DNA from: Mucilaginibacter sp.
GTDB lineage: Bacteria > Bacteroidota > Bacteroidia > Sphingobacteriales > Sphingobacteriaceae
DNA length: 60,499 nt
Direction: 5' to 3'
Assembly: GCA_028288305.1 (NCBI GenBank)
Contig: JAQBOA010000074.1
Coordinates: forward strand, 1 to 60,499
Shown: positions 9,327-18,282 of the stretch, piece by piece
How positions within the stretch are numbered: the stretch's first letter is position 1
How the letters are laid out: each line of letters begins with the position of its first letter
Notes under the pieces: generated by a model
What the model was told of the DNA's origin: nothing
The model's input: the letters and a program-made list of their open reading frames with translations, nothing else
The model's database searches: none
Position numbers and translations under genes: made by a program

Positions 9327-10070
9327 ATGAAATTATTAGAAGGAAAAACCGCGCTTGTTACCGGCGCATCCAAAGGCATAGGCCGCAAAATAGCCGAGAA
9401 ATTTGCTGAACATGGTGCAAATGTAGCTTTTACTTATCTGTCATCTGTTGAAAAGGGCCAGGCTTTAGAGCAGGAACTCCAAAGTTTCGGAACGAAGATA
9501 AAAGGTTACCGTTCTGATGCTTCGAAATTTGACGAAGCTGAAAAATTGATCAATGATATAATTGCCGATTTTGGCACTTTGCATATTGTAGTAAATAACG
9601 CAGGCATTACCAAGGATAGTTTACTAATGCGCATGTCAGAAGAACAATGGGACGATGTGTTGGACGTTAACCTGAAGTCTATTTTCAATGTTACTAAAGC
9701 TGCTTCAAAAATAATGATGAAAAACCGCAATGGTGTTTTCATTAATATGAGTTCTGTAGTTGGCGTGCAGGGAAATGCAGGTCAGGCCAATTATGCAGCA
9801 TCAAAGGCAGGTATTATTGGTTTTTCGAAATCTATTGCAAAAGAGTTAGGCTCACGTAACATTCGTACCAACGTAGTAGCGCCGGGCTTTATAAAAACTG
9901 AAATGACCGAAGTACTCGATCCAAAAGTTGTGGAAGGCTGGGCGGCATCCATCCCGCTTAAACGCGGTGGCGAAACCGAAGATGTAGCCAACGCCTGTGT
10001 GTTTTTAGCATCAGATATGGCTTCATATATAACAGGGCAGGTGATACCTGTGGACGGTGGTATGTTATAG
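9327..10070 (+). CDS. fabG: 3-oxoacyl-[acyl-carrier-protein] reductase
   Basis: A 247-residue short-chain dehydrogenase catalysing the NADPH-dependent reduction of 3-oxoacyl-ACP in fatty acid synthesis. The cofactor motif TGASKGIG is at 12-19, NNAG at 90-93, and the catalytic Ser143, Tyr156 (YAASK) and Lys160 are present. The C-terminus SYITGQVIPVDGGML is characteristic of FabG. Length matches the family. It stands alone, followed by a repeat-like AT-rich stretch. Other SDR functions are possible, but the overall fit to FabG is strong. Confidence 0.92.
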   Translation: MKLLEGKTALVTGASKGIGRKIAEKFAEHGANVAFTYLSSVEKGQALEQELQSFGTKIKGYRSDASKFDEAEKLINDIIADFGTLHIVVNNAGITKDSLLMRMSEEQWDDVLDVNLKSIFNVTKAASKIMMKNRNGVFINMSSVVGVQGNAGQANYAASKAGIIGFSKSIAKELGSRNIRTNVVAPGFIKTEMTEVLDPKVVEGWAASIPLKRGGETEDVANACVFLASDMASYITGQVIPVDGGML

Positions 10071-10273
10071 ATGAATTTCGGATTTCGAATGTTCGATTTC
10101 TGATTTTTTTATTTTAGAATGGGAAGAATAATAACGAAACCCTTCACATGTTTTATATTTATTTAATTCACTATAAACATAAAATACAGGAACAAAACTT
10201 TTACCTGTCATATCGCAATAATTTCGCATTTTGCAAGTCATCGTAATGCGTTTAGCGTAATACGTAAAACAAT
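10071..10273. other. Intergenic AT-rich segment with phrase repeat
   Basis: The 203 bp between fabG and the VWA gene begin with reiterated TTTCGGATTTCG-like words (10076-10105). These resemble the words in the inverted repeats around the ABC pair at 24037-25255. A second short cluster (TTTCGCATTTTGC, GTAATGCG, GTAATACG) occupies 10224-10265. No gene is visible. Confidence 0.4.
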
Positions 10274-12433
10274 ATGCAATTACTCTTTTCAATTACCTGG
10301 GGTACAGTTTCGGGATGGTGGGTGCCTGTATGCATTGTATTGGGTTTATTATATGCTTGGCTGTTATACCGGCAACCAGTAAGTCTTGATAATAAATTTA
10401 GGTATTGGCTCTTTGCAATCCGGGCAATTGTTGTATCTATAATAGCTCTAATTCTGCTCTCCCCACTAGTTAAATCGGTGAGTCATAATCCGCAAAAGCC
10501 GTTAGTTTTAATTTTAGAGGATAATTCTCAATCTATAGAAATGTTTCAAGCCCCCTCTAAATCTCCCCCGGTAGGGGCGACTTTAAAAGAAACCGCTGGC
10601 GGAGCTAAAGTCTCCCCTACCGGGGGAGATTTAGAGGGGGCTAAGGTAGTTGATGATCTATCTCGCCTTAAAAAAGAATTGGGCAATGAATACGATGTAC
10701 AGGAATTTCATTTTAACCGGGATTTAGCAGATGGCTTAACGAAAACATTTAACGGCAAACAAACCGATATTTCAAATACCTTACATCAGTTAAATGCCCG
10801 TTTTGTTAACCAAAATATTGGAGTTTTAATATTGGCTACTGATGGGTTATATAATGAAGGCAATGACCCACAATACGAGGCAAAAAACTTTAAAACCAGC
10901 ATTTACACCATTGCTTTAGGAGATACCGTGCCTAAACGGGATTTGCTGATTGGTAACATCAACTACAACAAAACAGCCTTTTTAGGGAACGATTTCATTA
11001 TTGAGGTTTTAGCAGAAGCTTATCAAAGTAAGGCTGAAACTATGCATTTAAGTGTGACAGAGGATGGTAAACAGATATCTACGCAAAATATTGCGGTTAA
11101 TTCAAACACTTTTCATACAGTGGTGCCGATTAAGCTTAATGCTGATAAGAAAGGTTTAAGGAAATTTGACATCAGCATTGCGCCTGTTAAAAATGAAATA
11201 TCCAGCCAAAACAACAGCGAAACAATTTATGTAGAGGTGCTGGATGCCAAGGAAAAGGTTTTGCTTTTGTATGATAGTCCGCATCCGGATATTAGTGTAA
11301 TCCGGCAATCGATAGAAAGTAATAAAAATTACGAAGTGAAAGCAAGTCTGCTGTCGGAACTTTCATCAGTAAAGCCGGGAGATTACAGCTTGATTATCCT
11401 CTATCAACTTTCATCAAACATTAATGAAACGGTTAAAAATCTGGTAAAAAGTAAAGTGCCTATATGGTATATGGCGGGCGCTCAAACAGATTTGCAGGAT
11501 TTTAATAACGAGCAAAAACTAATTACGATAAGTGTCGGCAAACCGGAAATGCAGGAAGTGTTTGCACAGCCGGCGATTGATTTCACCGACTTTACTTTAT
11601 CTGATTCCTCAAGGAAAAAGATAACCGCGCTTCCGCCTTTATTAGCGCCTTACGGAAGCTATAGTTCCGCTGTTGCAGGTGGAACTATACTAAAACAACG
11701 AATTGGTAGTGTTGAAACAACCTATCCCTTATTATCCTTTGGTGATGATGATGGCCGCCGGATAGGGGTACTAACAGGCGAAGGGTTATGGCGCTGGCAA
11801 TTAGCTGAGTTTCAAACCTATGGAAACCATCATTCCCTGGAAGAATTGTTTAGCCAGGCGGTGCAGTACCTCACAGCCAATGCCAATAAGCAGCGATTTA
11901 CTGTTTACCCGGCAAAAAATGTTTTTGATGAAGGCGAAAATGTGATCATGAACGCGGAGTTATATAATGATGCCCTGGAACTGATCAATATACCTGATGT
12001 AAAAATAGACTTGAAAAGTAATTCAGGAAAAAATTACAGTTTCCTTTTTACCCGCATTGGACAAAGCTATCAGCTTGATGCAGGTACTTTACCAACAGGG
12101 GAATATAGCTATACAGCAACAACAACAAATGGCATTAAACAATTTAATGCAAAAGGCCAGTTTATGGTAAAAGCCTTAAACCTGGAATCGCGCCAGAGTG
12201 CAGCCAATTTCCAATTATTAAATACCATAGCCAAACAAAGCGGCGGTGAAATGCTTCAACCTTCGCAAATTAGCCGTCTCGCCAACCTTATCCGTAAAAA
12301 CGAAAACATTAAAACTGTAGTTTATGAAGACAAGCACTATAGTGATATTATAGATGTGAAGTGGGTGTTTGTGCTGATATTGGGGCTATTGTCCATAGAA
12401 TGGTTTCTCCGTAAGCGGGAGGGAGAAGTTTAA
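10274..12433 (+). CDS. VWA-domain membrane protein with an in-frame palindromic insertion
   Basis: A 719-residue protein with two N-terminal membrane helices (~17-32 and ~45-63), a von Willebrand A-like domain with a MIDAS-type motif DNSQS at 83-87, a large periplasmic part and a C-terminal membrane helix (~695-711). The layout resembles BatA/BatB-like and related Bacteroidota membrane VWA proteins. Its function is unknown. Residues ~93-124, just after the MIDAS motif, are Pro/Gly-rich and encoded entirely by a GC-rich palindrome (10549-10642). They look like an acquired insertion that kept the frame. The gene converges on the DivIC-like gene, with the DUF559 element between them. Confidence 0.8.
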   Translation: MQLLFSITWGTVSGWWVPVCIVLGLLYAWLLYRQPVSLDNKFRYWLFAIRAIVVSIIALILLSPLVKSVSHNPQKPLVLILEDNSQSIEMFQAPSKSPPVGATLKETAGGAKVSPTGGDLEGAKVVDDLSRLKKELGNEYDVQEFHFNRDLADGLTKTFNGKQTDISNTLHQLNARFVNQNIGVLILATDGLYNEGNDPQYEAKNFKTSIYTIALGDTVPKRDLLIGNINYNKTAFLGNDFIIEVLAEAYQSKAETMHLSVTEDGKQISTQNIAVNSNTFHTVVPIKLNADKKGLRKFDISIAPVKNEISSQNNSETIYVEVLDAKEKVLLLYDSPHPDISVIRQSIESNKNYEVKASLLSELSSVKPGDYSLIILYQLSSNINETVKNLVKSKVPIWYMAGAQTDLQDFNNEQKLITISVGKPEMQEVFAQPAIDFTDFTLSDSSRKKITALPPLLAPYGSYSSAVAGGTILKQRIGSVETTYPLLSFGDDDGRRIGVLTGEGLWRWQLAEFQTYGNHHSLEELFSQAVQYLTANANKQRFTVYPAKNVFDEGENVIMNAELYNDALELINIPDVKIDLKSNSGKNYSFLFTRIGQSYQLDAGTLPTGEYSYTATTTNGIKQFNAKGQFMVKALNLESRQSAANFQLLNTIAKQSGGEMLQPSQISRLANLIRKNENIKTVVYEDKHYSDIIDVKWVFVLILGLLSIEWFLRKREGEV
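10549..10642. repeat. 94-bp palindromic repeat element inside a coding sequence
   Basis: Two 37-nt arms (10549-10585 and 10606-10642) are inverted copies matching at 36 of 37 positions, around a 20-nt loop that holds a small palindrome CCGCTGGCGG. The C-run/G-run composition resembles GC-rich palindromes that usually sit between genes in Bacteroidota, including those near 12446, 13049 and 21085 here. It is read through in frame in the VWA gene. Confidence 0.92.
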
Positions 12434-12445
12434 AATATGAAATTA

Positions 12446-12496
12446 AAAAGCCCGGCCTTGTGCGATTCCCTTCCTCGGGAGGGCAGGGAGGGGTTT
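12446..12496 (+). repeat. Left inverted repeat of the DUF559 element
   Basis: This 51-nt arm is an inverted copy (about 44 of 51 positions) of 13049-13098. It begins AAAAGCC, contains GTGCGATTCCC and a small G/C hairpin, and ends AGGGAGGGGTTT towards the enclosed gene. It starts 12 nt after the stop of the VWA gene. Confidence 0.9.
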
Positions 12497-12591
12497 CTCA
12501 AAGCGATATTAACGAATGCTAATTATTGAAGCTTGGCGTTGCACGATTCCTACCTTATAGACGGCTTCGCCAAGTGCCATTACCGAATGCA

Positions 12592-12999
12592 ATGTCAAAA
12601 ATAATCCCATACAACAAAAACCTTAAAGCCTTAGCCCGCAAGCTTCGAAAGGATATGACTTTTGGTGAAGTACTATTATGGAATGAACTAAAAGACGATA
12701 AGTTTTGGGGATTTGATTTCGATCGGCAACGATGTATCGATAATTACATTGTTGATTTTTATTGCAAAGATTTAATGTTAGCGATTGAGATTGATGGAAT
12801 GTCACATAATCACGAAGAAGCTTTTCTAAAAGATGAGATTAGACAAAGTAAATTAGAAAGTTTGGGTGTAAAATTTATCCGATTTTCTGAAGCAGAAATG
12901 AAGTATGATATGCAAAATGTTATCAGGGCAATTGAGGGCAAAATTGCTAAATTATCAAAAGGAACAAGACTATCCGTTTGCCGAATGGCTTTGATTTAA
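12592..12999 (+). CDS. DUF559 (VSR-like) endonuclease-domain protein
   Basis: A 135-residue protein of the DUF559 family, related to very-short-patch-repair and other PD-(D/E)xK nucleases. Conserved points are an N-terminal helix (LARKLRKDMTFGEVLLWNEL), the acidic VDFYC motif and EIDG, which together provide the metal-binding acids of the fold. The ATG at 12592 is preferred because family members begin just before this helix. An in-frame start at 12526 would add 22 residues of unusual composition. The gene is alone inside a pair of ~50-bp inverted repeats, between two convergent housekeeping-type genes. The nuclease function is a family inference; a role in moving the flanking repeats is a hypothesis. 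Confidence 0.82.
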   Translation: MSKIIPYNKNLKALARKLRKDMTFGEVLLWNELKDDKFWGFDFDRQRCIDNYIVDFYCKDLMLAIEIDGMSHNHEEAFLKDEIRQSKLESLGVKFIRFSEAEMKYDMQNVIRAIEGKIAKLSKGTRLSVCRMALI

Positions 13000-13048
13000 A
13001 TTGGTTGGATTGAATAGTTTGTTAAATGCATATTCAGCATAGTTCGCT

Positions 13049-13098
13049 AAACCCCTCCCTACCCTCCCAGGGGAGGGAATCGCACGGGGCCGGCTTTT
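13049..13098 (-). repeat. Right inverted repeat of the DUF559 element
   Basis: The 50-nt partner of 12446-12496. It starts AAACCCCTCCCT and contains a CCCTCCC/GGGAGGG-type hairpin. Its outer end, 13097-13098, overlaps the stop codon of the DivIC-like gene. Confidence 0.9.
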
Positions 13099-13399
13099 AT
13101 TTATCCTTACTTTTCGTTCCAACTACCACAAAAACATCCTCATTTTCCTTCTTCATCAGATATTTTTCGCGCGCAAATTTCTCCAGTTTTTTAGGATCAG
13201 AGGTGAGCTCGTCCAGATCTTTTTTTACTTTATCGGTTTCTTTCTGATAAAATTCCCGTTCCTGTTTTAGTTTATTTACCTGCTGGCGATATTGGTATTG
13301 CGAGAAAAGATCGTTTTTGTCAAAAAAAATCATCCATACCAAAAAGGCTAATGAAATTAAAAAGTATTTGTTTTTAAAAAGATCTATCAGGCGTTTCAT
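13097..13399 (-). CDS. DivIC/FtsB-like septum formation initiator protein
   Basis: A 100-residue bitopic membrane protein: a short cytoplasmic start, one membrane helix (~12-27), then a coiled coil (~33-70) and an acidic or charged tail with KKLEKFAREKYLMKKENED. That arrangement and length fit the septum formation initiator family (DivIC/FtsB), which bridges division proteins in the periplasm and helps activate septal wall synthesis. Its stop codon lies in the right arm of the DUF559 element. There is no neighbouring division gene. Confidence 0.85.
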   Translation of the reverse strand: MKRLIDLFKNKYFLISLAFLVWMIFFDKNDLFSQYQYRQQVNKLKQEREFYQKETDKVKKDLDELTSDPKKLEKFAREKYLMKKENEDVFVVVGTKSKDK

Positions 13400-13432
13400 A
13401 GTAACATGTTTTTATATCAGGACAATAATCCA

Positions 13433-13519
13433 CTTGTCATTGCGAGGAACGAAGCAATCGCGAACTATGCAATGCGGTCATACACGCGCCGAGATTGCTT
13501 CGTTCCTCGCAATGACAAG
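13433..13519. repeat. Perfect 27-bp inverted repeat (intergenic, terminator-like)
   Basis: Arms 13433-13459 and 13493-13519 are exact inverted copies, containing TTGCGAGGAACGAAGCAATC, around a 33-nt loop. A run of eight T follows. I recall closely similar words as common intergenic repeats in Bacteroidota and other bacteria. It lies between the start of the DivIC-like gene and the end of the helicase gene and could terminate transcription. Confidence 0.9.
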
Positions 13520-13661
13520 GTTTTTTTTAATATGTCATCTTCTTCAGAAGAACATTATAAAATTATCTAAAAAACTTAGCCAATACAAATATCGTTTTAA
13601 ACTTTTCAACATTGGTGGTTGATTAGGTTAGGACAACAAAACTTAATCAACCTAATCCAAC

Positions 13662-14972
13662 TCAATTCCTTCTCCTGTCTGAATTACTGCTCCGGGTGCT
13701 GCCGCTCATGCCACTGCTTCCGCCCCGACCTCTGCTACTGCTTCCAAAACCTCTGCCTCTTTTATTAGCAGCCCCGTTGTGGCTACCGGAATTTTTTGCC
13801 GAACCTTCCGAGTGCCTGGCAACAATGCTTTGCGGAGTCATCGGGTAGGGGTGACCTTCTTCAATTGGTATTTGTTTGGCTATGAGTTTATGAATGTCTT
13901 TCAAAAATTCAATTTCTTCCTGGTCGCAAAACGAAAGCGCTATACCGCTTGCCCCGGCCCTGCCTGTACGGCCAATGCGGTGTACATAGGTTTCGGGTAT
14001 GTTGGGTAATTCATAGTTAATAACGTGTGTCAGCTCGTCAATATCAATACCGCGGGCAGCAATATCAGTAGCAATTAATACCCTTGTAGTGCGGTTTTTA
14101 AAGTTTGTTAAAGCTCGCTGACGTGCATTTTGTGATTTATTGCCATGGATAGCTTCGGCAGTAATGCCTACTTTAATAAGGTCTTTTACCACCTTATCAG
14201 CGCCATGTTTGGTGCGGGTAAACACCAGGGCGGTCTTTATGTTTTTGTCTTTTAACAAGTGGATCAGTAATGACCTTTTATCATTCTTTTCTACATAAAA
14301 CAAAGATTGCTGTATAGTATCGGCAGTTGATGAAACTGGGGTAACTTCAACCTTTTCCGGTTTCGTTAATATGGTATTTGCCAGTTGCTGGATTTCATTT
14401 GGCATAGTAGCCGAGAAAAACAGTGTTTGTCTTTTTGCAGGTACTTTGGCGATGATCTTTTTTACATCATGTACAAAGCCCATGTCCAGCATGCGGTCGG
14501 CTTCATCTAAAACCAACATCCTGATATGCTCCAGGTGAACAAAGCGCTGGTTCATTAAATCGAGCAATCGGCCGGGTGTGGCTACCAATATATCTACACC
14601 TCTTCTTAAAGCGTCGACTTGCGGGTTTTGCGATACACCGCCAAATATAACCAGGTGTTTTAAGCCTGTATGCCTGCCGTAAGCCGCAAAGCTTTCGTCA
14701 ATTTGTATTGCGAGCTCACGGGTAGGTGTTAAAATTAAAGCCTTTATTGTTTTTTGCTCTTTATGCTGCAGCCTGTCCTGGTATAATAGCTGTAAAATGG
14801 GGATGGCAAATGCCGCAGTTTTACCTGTGCCAGTTTGGGCACAGCCAAGGAGATCTTTATTTTGTAATATAATAGGGATGGCTTGTGCCTGTATTGGTGT
14901 GGGCGTTGTATAACCCTCGGTTTTTAAAGCCCGTAAAATAGGCTCAATTAAATTTAAATTTTCGAATGACAT
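13662..14972 (-). CDS. DEAD-box RNA helicase, RhlE-like
   Basis: A 436-residue ATP-dependent RNA helicase for RNA remodelling, probably ribosome assembly or mRNA turnover. Motifs in order are the Q motif (TPIQAQAIP, ~25-33), motif I AQTGTGKT (45-52), PTRELA, DEAD ([13 protein letters not shown]), SAT (FFSATMP), and [10 protein letters not shown] in the second RecA domain (~325). The C-terminal ~60 residues are Gly/Arg/Ser-rich ([14 protein letters not shown]), a low-complexity RNA-binding tail. The RhlE group is suggested by size and tail. A consensus -7 element lies 93 nt upstream. Confidence 0.93.
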   Translation of the reverse strand: MSFENLNLIEPILRALKTEGYTTPTPIQAQAIPIILQNKDLLGCAQTGTGKTAAFAIPILQLLYQDRLQHKEQKTIKALILTPTRELAIQIDESFAAYGRHTGLKHLVIFGGVSQNPQVDALRRGVDILVATPGRLLDLMNQRFVHLEHIRMLVLDEADRMLDMGFVHDVKKIIAKVPAKRQTLFFSATMPNEIQQLANTILTKPEKVEVTPVSSTADTIQQSLFYVEKNDKRSLLIHLLKDKNIKTALVFTRTKHGADKVVKDLIKVGITAEAIHGNKSQNARQRALTNFKNRTTRVLIATDIAARGIDIDELTHVINYELPNIPETYVHRIGRTGRAGASGIALSFCDQEEIEFLKDIHKLIAKQIPIEEGHPYPMTPQSIVARHSEGSAKNSGSHNGAANKRGRGFGSSSRGRGGSSGMSGSTRSSNSDRRRN

Positions 14973-15064
14973 GTAATATGTGTAATGTTATTGCTAACGC
15001 GAAGCATAAGCGGATCTGAAGAGTTTTCGGTGATCAAAGCCGTAAGCGAACGGATAATTAATCG

Positions 15065-15072
15065 CAAAGATA
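15065..15072 (-). promoter_or_regulatory. -7 promoter element (TATCTTTG) of the helicase gene
   Basis: On the minus strand this reads TATCTTTG, an exact match to the Bacteroidota TAnnTTTG element, 93 nt upstream of the helicase start. This implies a leader of about 85 nt. No convincing -33 TTG was identified. Confidence 0.6.
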
Positions 15073-15090
15073 CGTTTTTTATTGGTAAGA

Positions 15091-15160
15091 TTATTAATGG
15101 GTACAATTCAACTTACTCTGTCGGCTACCCAGCAGGATAATTTGAATTGTACACTTATTA
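15091..15160. repeat. Palindrome covering the toxin stop codon
   Basis: GTACAATTCAA (15101-15111) pairs with TTGAATTGTAC (15142-15152), extended outward by ATTAAT words on each side. The right end overlaps the stop codon of the toxin gene (15158-15160). Probably a terminator for the toxin-antitoxin operon. Confidence 0.7.
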
Positions 15161-15493
15161 ATCCAATGCGCTTTTAATTATTTTTAGCAAGTAATCTTTT
15201 TTAATACTGCTTTCTTCAGATTTATCATAAATTGTAACCAAATAGACCACTCTCTCTTTCTCGAATTCTGCAACATAATAAGTTATTATCCGAAAACCAC
15301 CACTTTTACCTGTGCCTTTACTTTCGCTGGCCAACCGGACTTTATATAAACCATTGCCTAGGCTTATTCCTTGTTTAGGATCATTTTCCAAACTTTCACT
15401 GAGTTCAGACAGTTCGACTGTCAAAGTTTTGAATTTTTTAGCAAGTCTTTTAAAACGAATATCAAAATGGGGCAGTGACAGGATTTTACCCAT
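15158..15493 (-). CDS. RelE/ParE-like toxin of a type II toxin-antitoxin pair
   Basis: A 111-residue basic protein. The core SLGNGLYKVRL, KGTGKSGGFRIITYY and LVTIYDKSE follows the pattern of RelE-superfamily toxins of the KGKSGG type, many of which cleave mRNA at the ribosome. The family is clear, but the activity is inferred. It overlaps the preceding small antitoxin-like gene by 8 bp, the usual arrangement. A second, clearly homologous module lies at 21419-21983 (same SLGN, KGKSGG and IYDKSE motifs). The gene may be chromosomal and inactive; no missing key residue is apparent. Confidence 0.82.
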   Translation of the reverse strand: MGKILSLPHFDIRFKRLAKKFKTLTVELSELSESLENDPKQGISLGNGLYKVRLASESKGTGKSGGFRIITYYVAEFEKERVVYLVTIYDKSEESSIKKDYLLKIIKSALD

Positions 15494-15701
15494 GCCCTAA
15501 TTCTTTCAACAATTCGCTTACCGGGCGTGCGTTTATCTTTTGGTGAAGCACTAATTTTAGCTCCTTAAGCCCTTCAATCAATTCAGGCAGGCATACCTGT
15601 ACGTATTCGTCATTATCTTTGTTGATGAGCTCAATCAATTCATTTCTTACCTTTTTTGGTAATACTTTGTATTGTTCATAAATTATTTGGGCTGTACTCA
15701 T
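15486..15701 (-). CDS. Putative antitoxin of the RelE-type module
   Basis: A 71-residue protein, mostly helical, starting MSTAQIIYEQYKVLPKKVRN. It has no clear DNA-binding motif. Its place directly upstream of, and overlapping, a RelE-like toxin gene marks it as the antitoxin; similar small proteins often accompany this toxin group. Sequence alone would not identify it. It begins 29 nt downstream of an exact TATTTTTG element. Confidence 0.72.
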   Translation of the reverse strand: MSTAQIIYEQYKVLPKKVRNELIELINKDNDEYVQVCLPELIEGLKELKLVLHQKINARPVSELLKELGHG

Positions 15702-15729
15702 TTGATGATAATTTGGACTGTGTTACTAA

Positions 15730-15737
15730 CAAAAATA
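15730..15737 (-). promoter_or_regulatory. -7 promoter element (TATTTTTG) of the first TA module
   Basis: The minus-strand TATTTTTG matches TAnnTTTG exactly and lies 28 nt before the antitoxin start. Confidence 0.55.
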
Positions 15738-15812
15738 GCTATTTATCTCAAAAATAACAAAGATCATAAAAGTAAGACAGATCGGCTATCTGTCAACATG
15801 CTGATAAACAGT

Positions 15813-15974
15813 TCAATGTGTTTTACGTTTCGCTTCTTTTAATAATTCACTGATTATAAAATGTTGTGCATTTTCTTCAAACTCATCCCTGGGGTCAGTT
15901 CCACTTTTTCCGTATTGGATAACAAGTAGTTCATCGAAATTCTTAGTGTTTTTTATCGCTTCGTTCTTTTCCAT
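15813..15974 (-). pseudogene. Remnant of an XRE-type antitoxin (N-terminus only)
   Basis: A 53-codon frame starting MEKNEAIKNT with the words YGKSGTDPRDEFEENAQ and ISELLKEAKRK. This looks like the N-terminal region that precedes the helix-turn-helix in HigA-like antitoxins of Bacteroidota (YGK.GT..RxEFE, then KEARK..LTQ). The frame stops just where the HTH would begin, and neither other frame continues the motif over the next ~40 bases. I infer a decayed antitoxin gene. It lies between the first TA module and lspA. A functional short protein cannot be excluded. Confidence 0.5.
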
Positions 15975-16000
15975 CTTGCTTATTGTTTAGAGTAGCAAAT

Positions 16001-16525
16001 CTAATTTCCCTCCGAAACATTGTTTACTTCTGCCTCATCTTTCTTTTTCAAAAAAGAATGTATCAAAATAATAAACATCCCCGCCATTATCGACATATCT
16101 GCTACGTTGAACACCCCGGTATGAAACAGCACAAAGTTAATGTACATAAAATCCGTAACTGAACCGTGCACAATCCGATCATAAAGATTACCGGTGCCTC
16201 CACCTATAATCAGGATAAGGCCAAATAAGAGAGTCCGGTTAAGGTTAGTTTTTGTAAAAATGAAATACAGGCCAAAAGCAACTGCAATAAAAGGAATAAT
16301 ATTTAGCAGAATAACTCTTAAGGGTCCTGATAGTGAATCGCCAAGGCTTAGAAACGCACCTTGATTTTGCACCCTTTGTATCATGATATGTTTATTCAAA
16401 AGCACAATCTGGTCATAATATTGCATTTTGTGTCGCACAATAGATTTTGAAACCTGGTCGCAGCCAATATTTAAAGCAAGGATGAGCAGAATAATTATAG
16501 TTCTTAAAAGAATGTTGGATTTCAT
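16001..16525 (-). CDS. lspA: Lipoprotein signal peptidase (signal peptidase II)
   Basis: A 174-residue inner-membrane aspartic peptidase that removes signal peptides from diacylated prolipoproteins. Four hydrophobic segments are visible (~8-21, ~70-90, ~98-109, ~140-158). The catalytic aspartates lie in GSVTDFMYI (Asp125) and FNVADMSI (Asp143), with the conserved NLYDR and DQVSK motifs. Its substrates would include the many lipoproteins of this group, such as those at 22066 and 46339. A TATCTTTG word directly abuts the start (16530-16537), too close to be an ordinary promoter unless the message is nearly leaderless. Confidence 0.94.
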   Translation of the reverse strand: MKSNILLRTIIILLILALNIGCDQVSKSIVRHKMQYYDQIVLLNKHIMIQRVQNQGAFLSLGDSLSGPLRVILLNIIPFIAVAFGLYFIFTKTNLNRTLLFGLILIIGGGTGNLYDRIVHGSVTDFMYINFVLFHTGVFNVADMSIMAGMFIILIHSFLKKKDEAEVNNVSEGN

Positions 16526-16537
16526 AATTCAAAGATA

Positions 16538-16742
16538 GATCACAGATTTGGTCTGATTTTTATGATTTCGCAGATTTCTTGCATCGCGTAAAACTAAAAG
16601 CTGATTTTAAAAATTGCATTTATAACAACTGCAAAATCAAAATCAGCTAAAGGCTTATTATGAAAAAATAGCGGTAAACCGATTTTAAAGAATTGCCTTT
16701 GAAAATCTGCGAAATCAAAAAAATCAGCTTAAATCAGTGATC
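16538..16742. repeat. Nested inverted repeat between lspA and eno
   Basis: Outer arms 16538-16578 and 16701-16742 are inverted copies of ~41 nt (about 35 matching), both containing GATTTCGCAGATTT. An inner pair (AGCTGATTTT near 16600, AAATCAGCT near 16640) nests inside. The right arm ends at the base before the eno stop codon. Probably terminates eno; its origin is unclear. Confidence 0.75.
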
Positions 16743-18053
<1,311 letters not shown>

Positions 18054-18171
18054 TTACTTAGTGTAAATGATACACTTTATAATATAATTTTCAAATATAC
18101 AATTTCCAATAAATTATGTACGAAATTACTTTAAGATTAACATAAAATTCATATTGAACTATGATTTCATC

Positions 18172-18282
18172 GATTATTTGCGATTTCACCAATTTTGTCT
18201 GAACCGTTGATTAAGCTGATTATTTGATTTCGGTGAATTTGTCTGAATCAGAATTTACAGGATTTTAGGATTACAGGATTTG
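18172..18282. repeat. Intergenic phrase repeat upstream of eno
   Basis: GATTATTTG occurs at 18172 and 18218, each followed by a GATTTC word and then by TTTGTCTGAA at about 18194 and 18238. The element ends in reiterated TTTACAGGATTTTAGGATT words. I recall similar TTTACAGGATT strings as widely scattered intergenic repeats in Bacteroidota. The right end reaches the stop codon of the gene at 18283. Confidence 0.6.

Noticed and set aside
12526..12591. Earlier start for the DUF559 gene
   Set aside because: The 22 added residues have no counterpart in the family and derive from a short hairpin-forming region between the arm and the gene.
13317..13622. Plus-strand frame across the 27-bp inverted repeat
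   Set aside because: It is made largely of the repeat and of antisense DivIC sequence; not a gene.
16530..16537. TATCTTTG as the lspA promoter
   Set aside because: It abuts the start codon, which would leave no leader; listed only as a comment.
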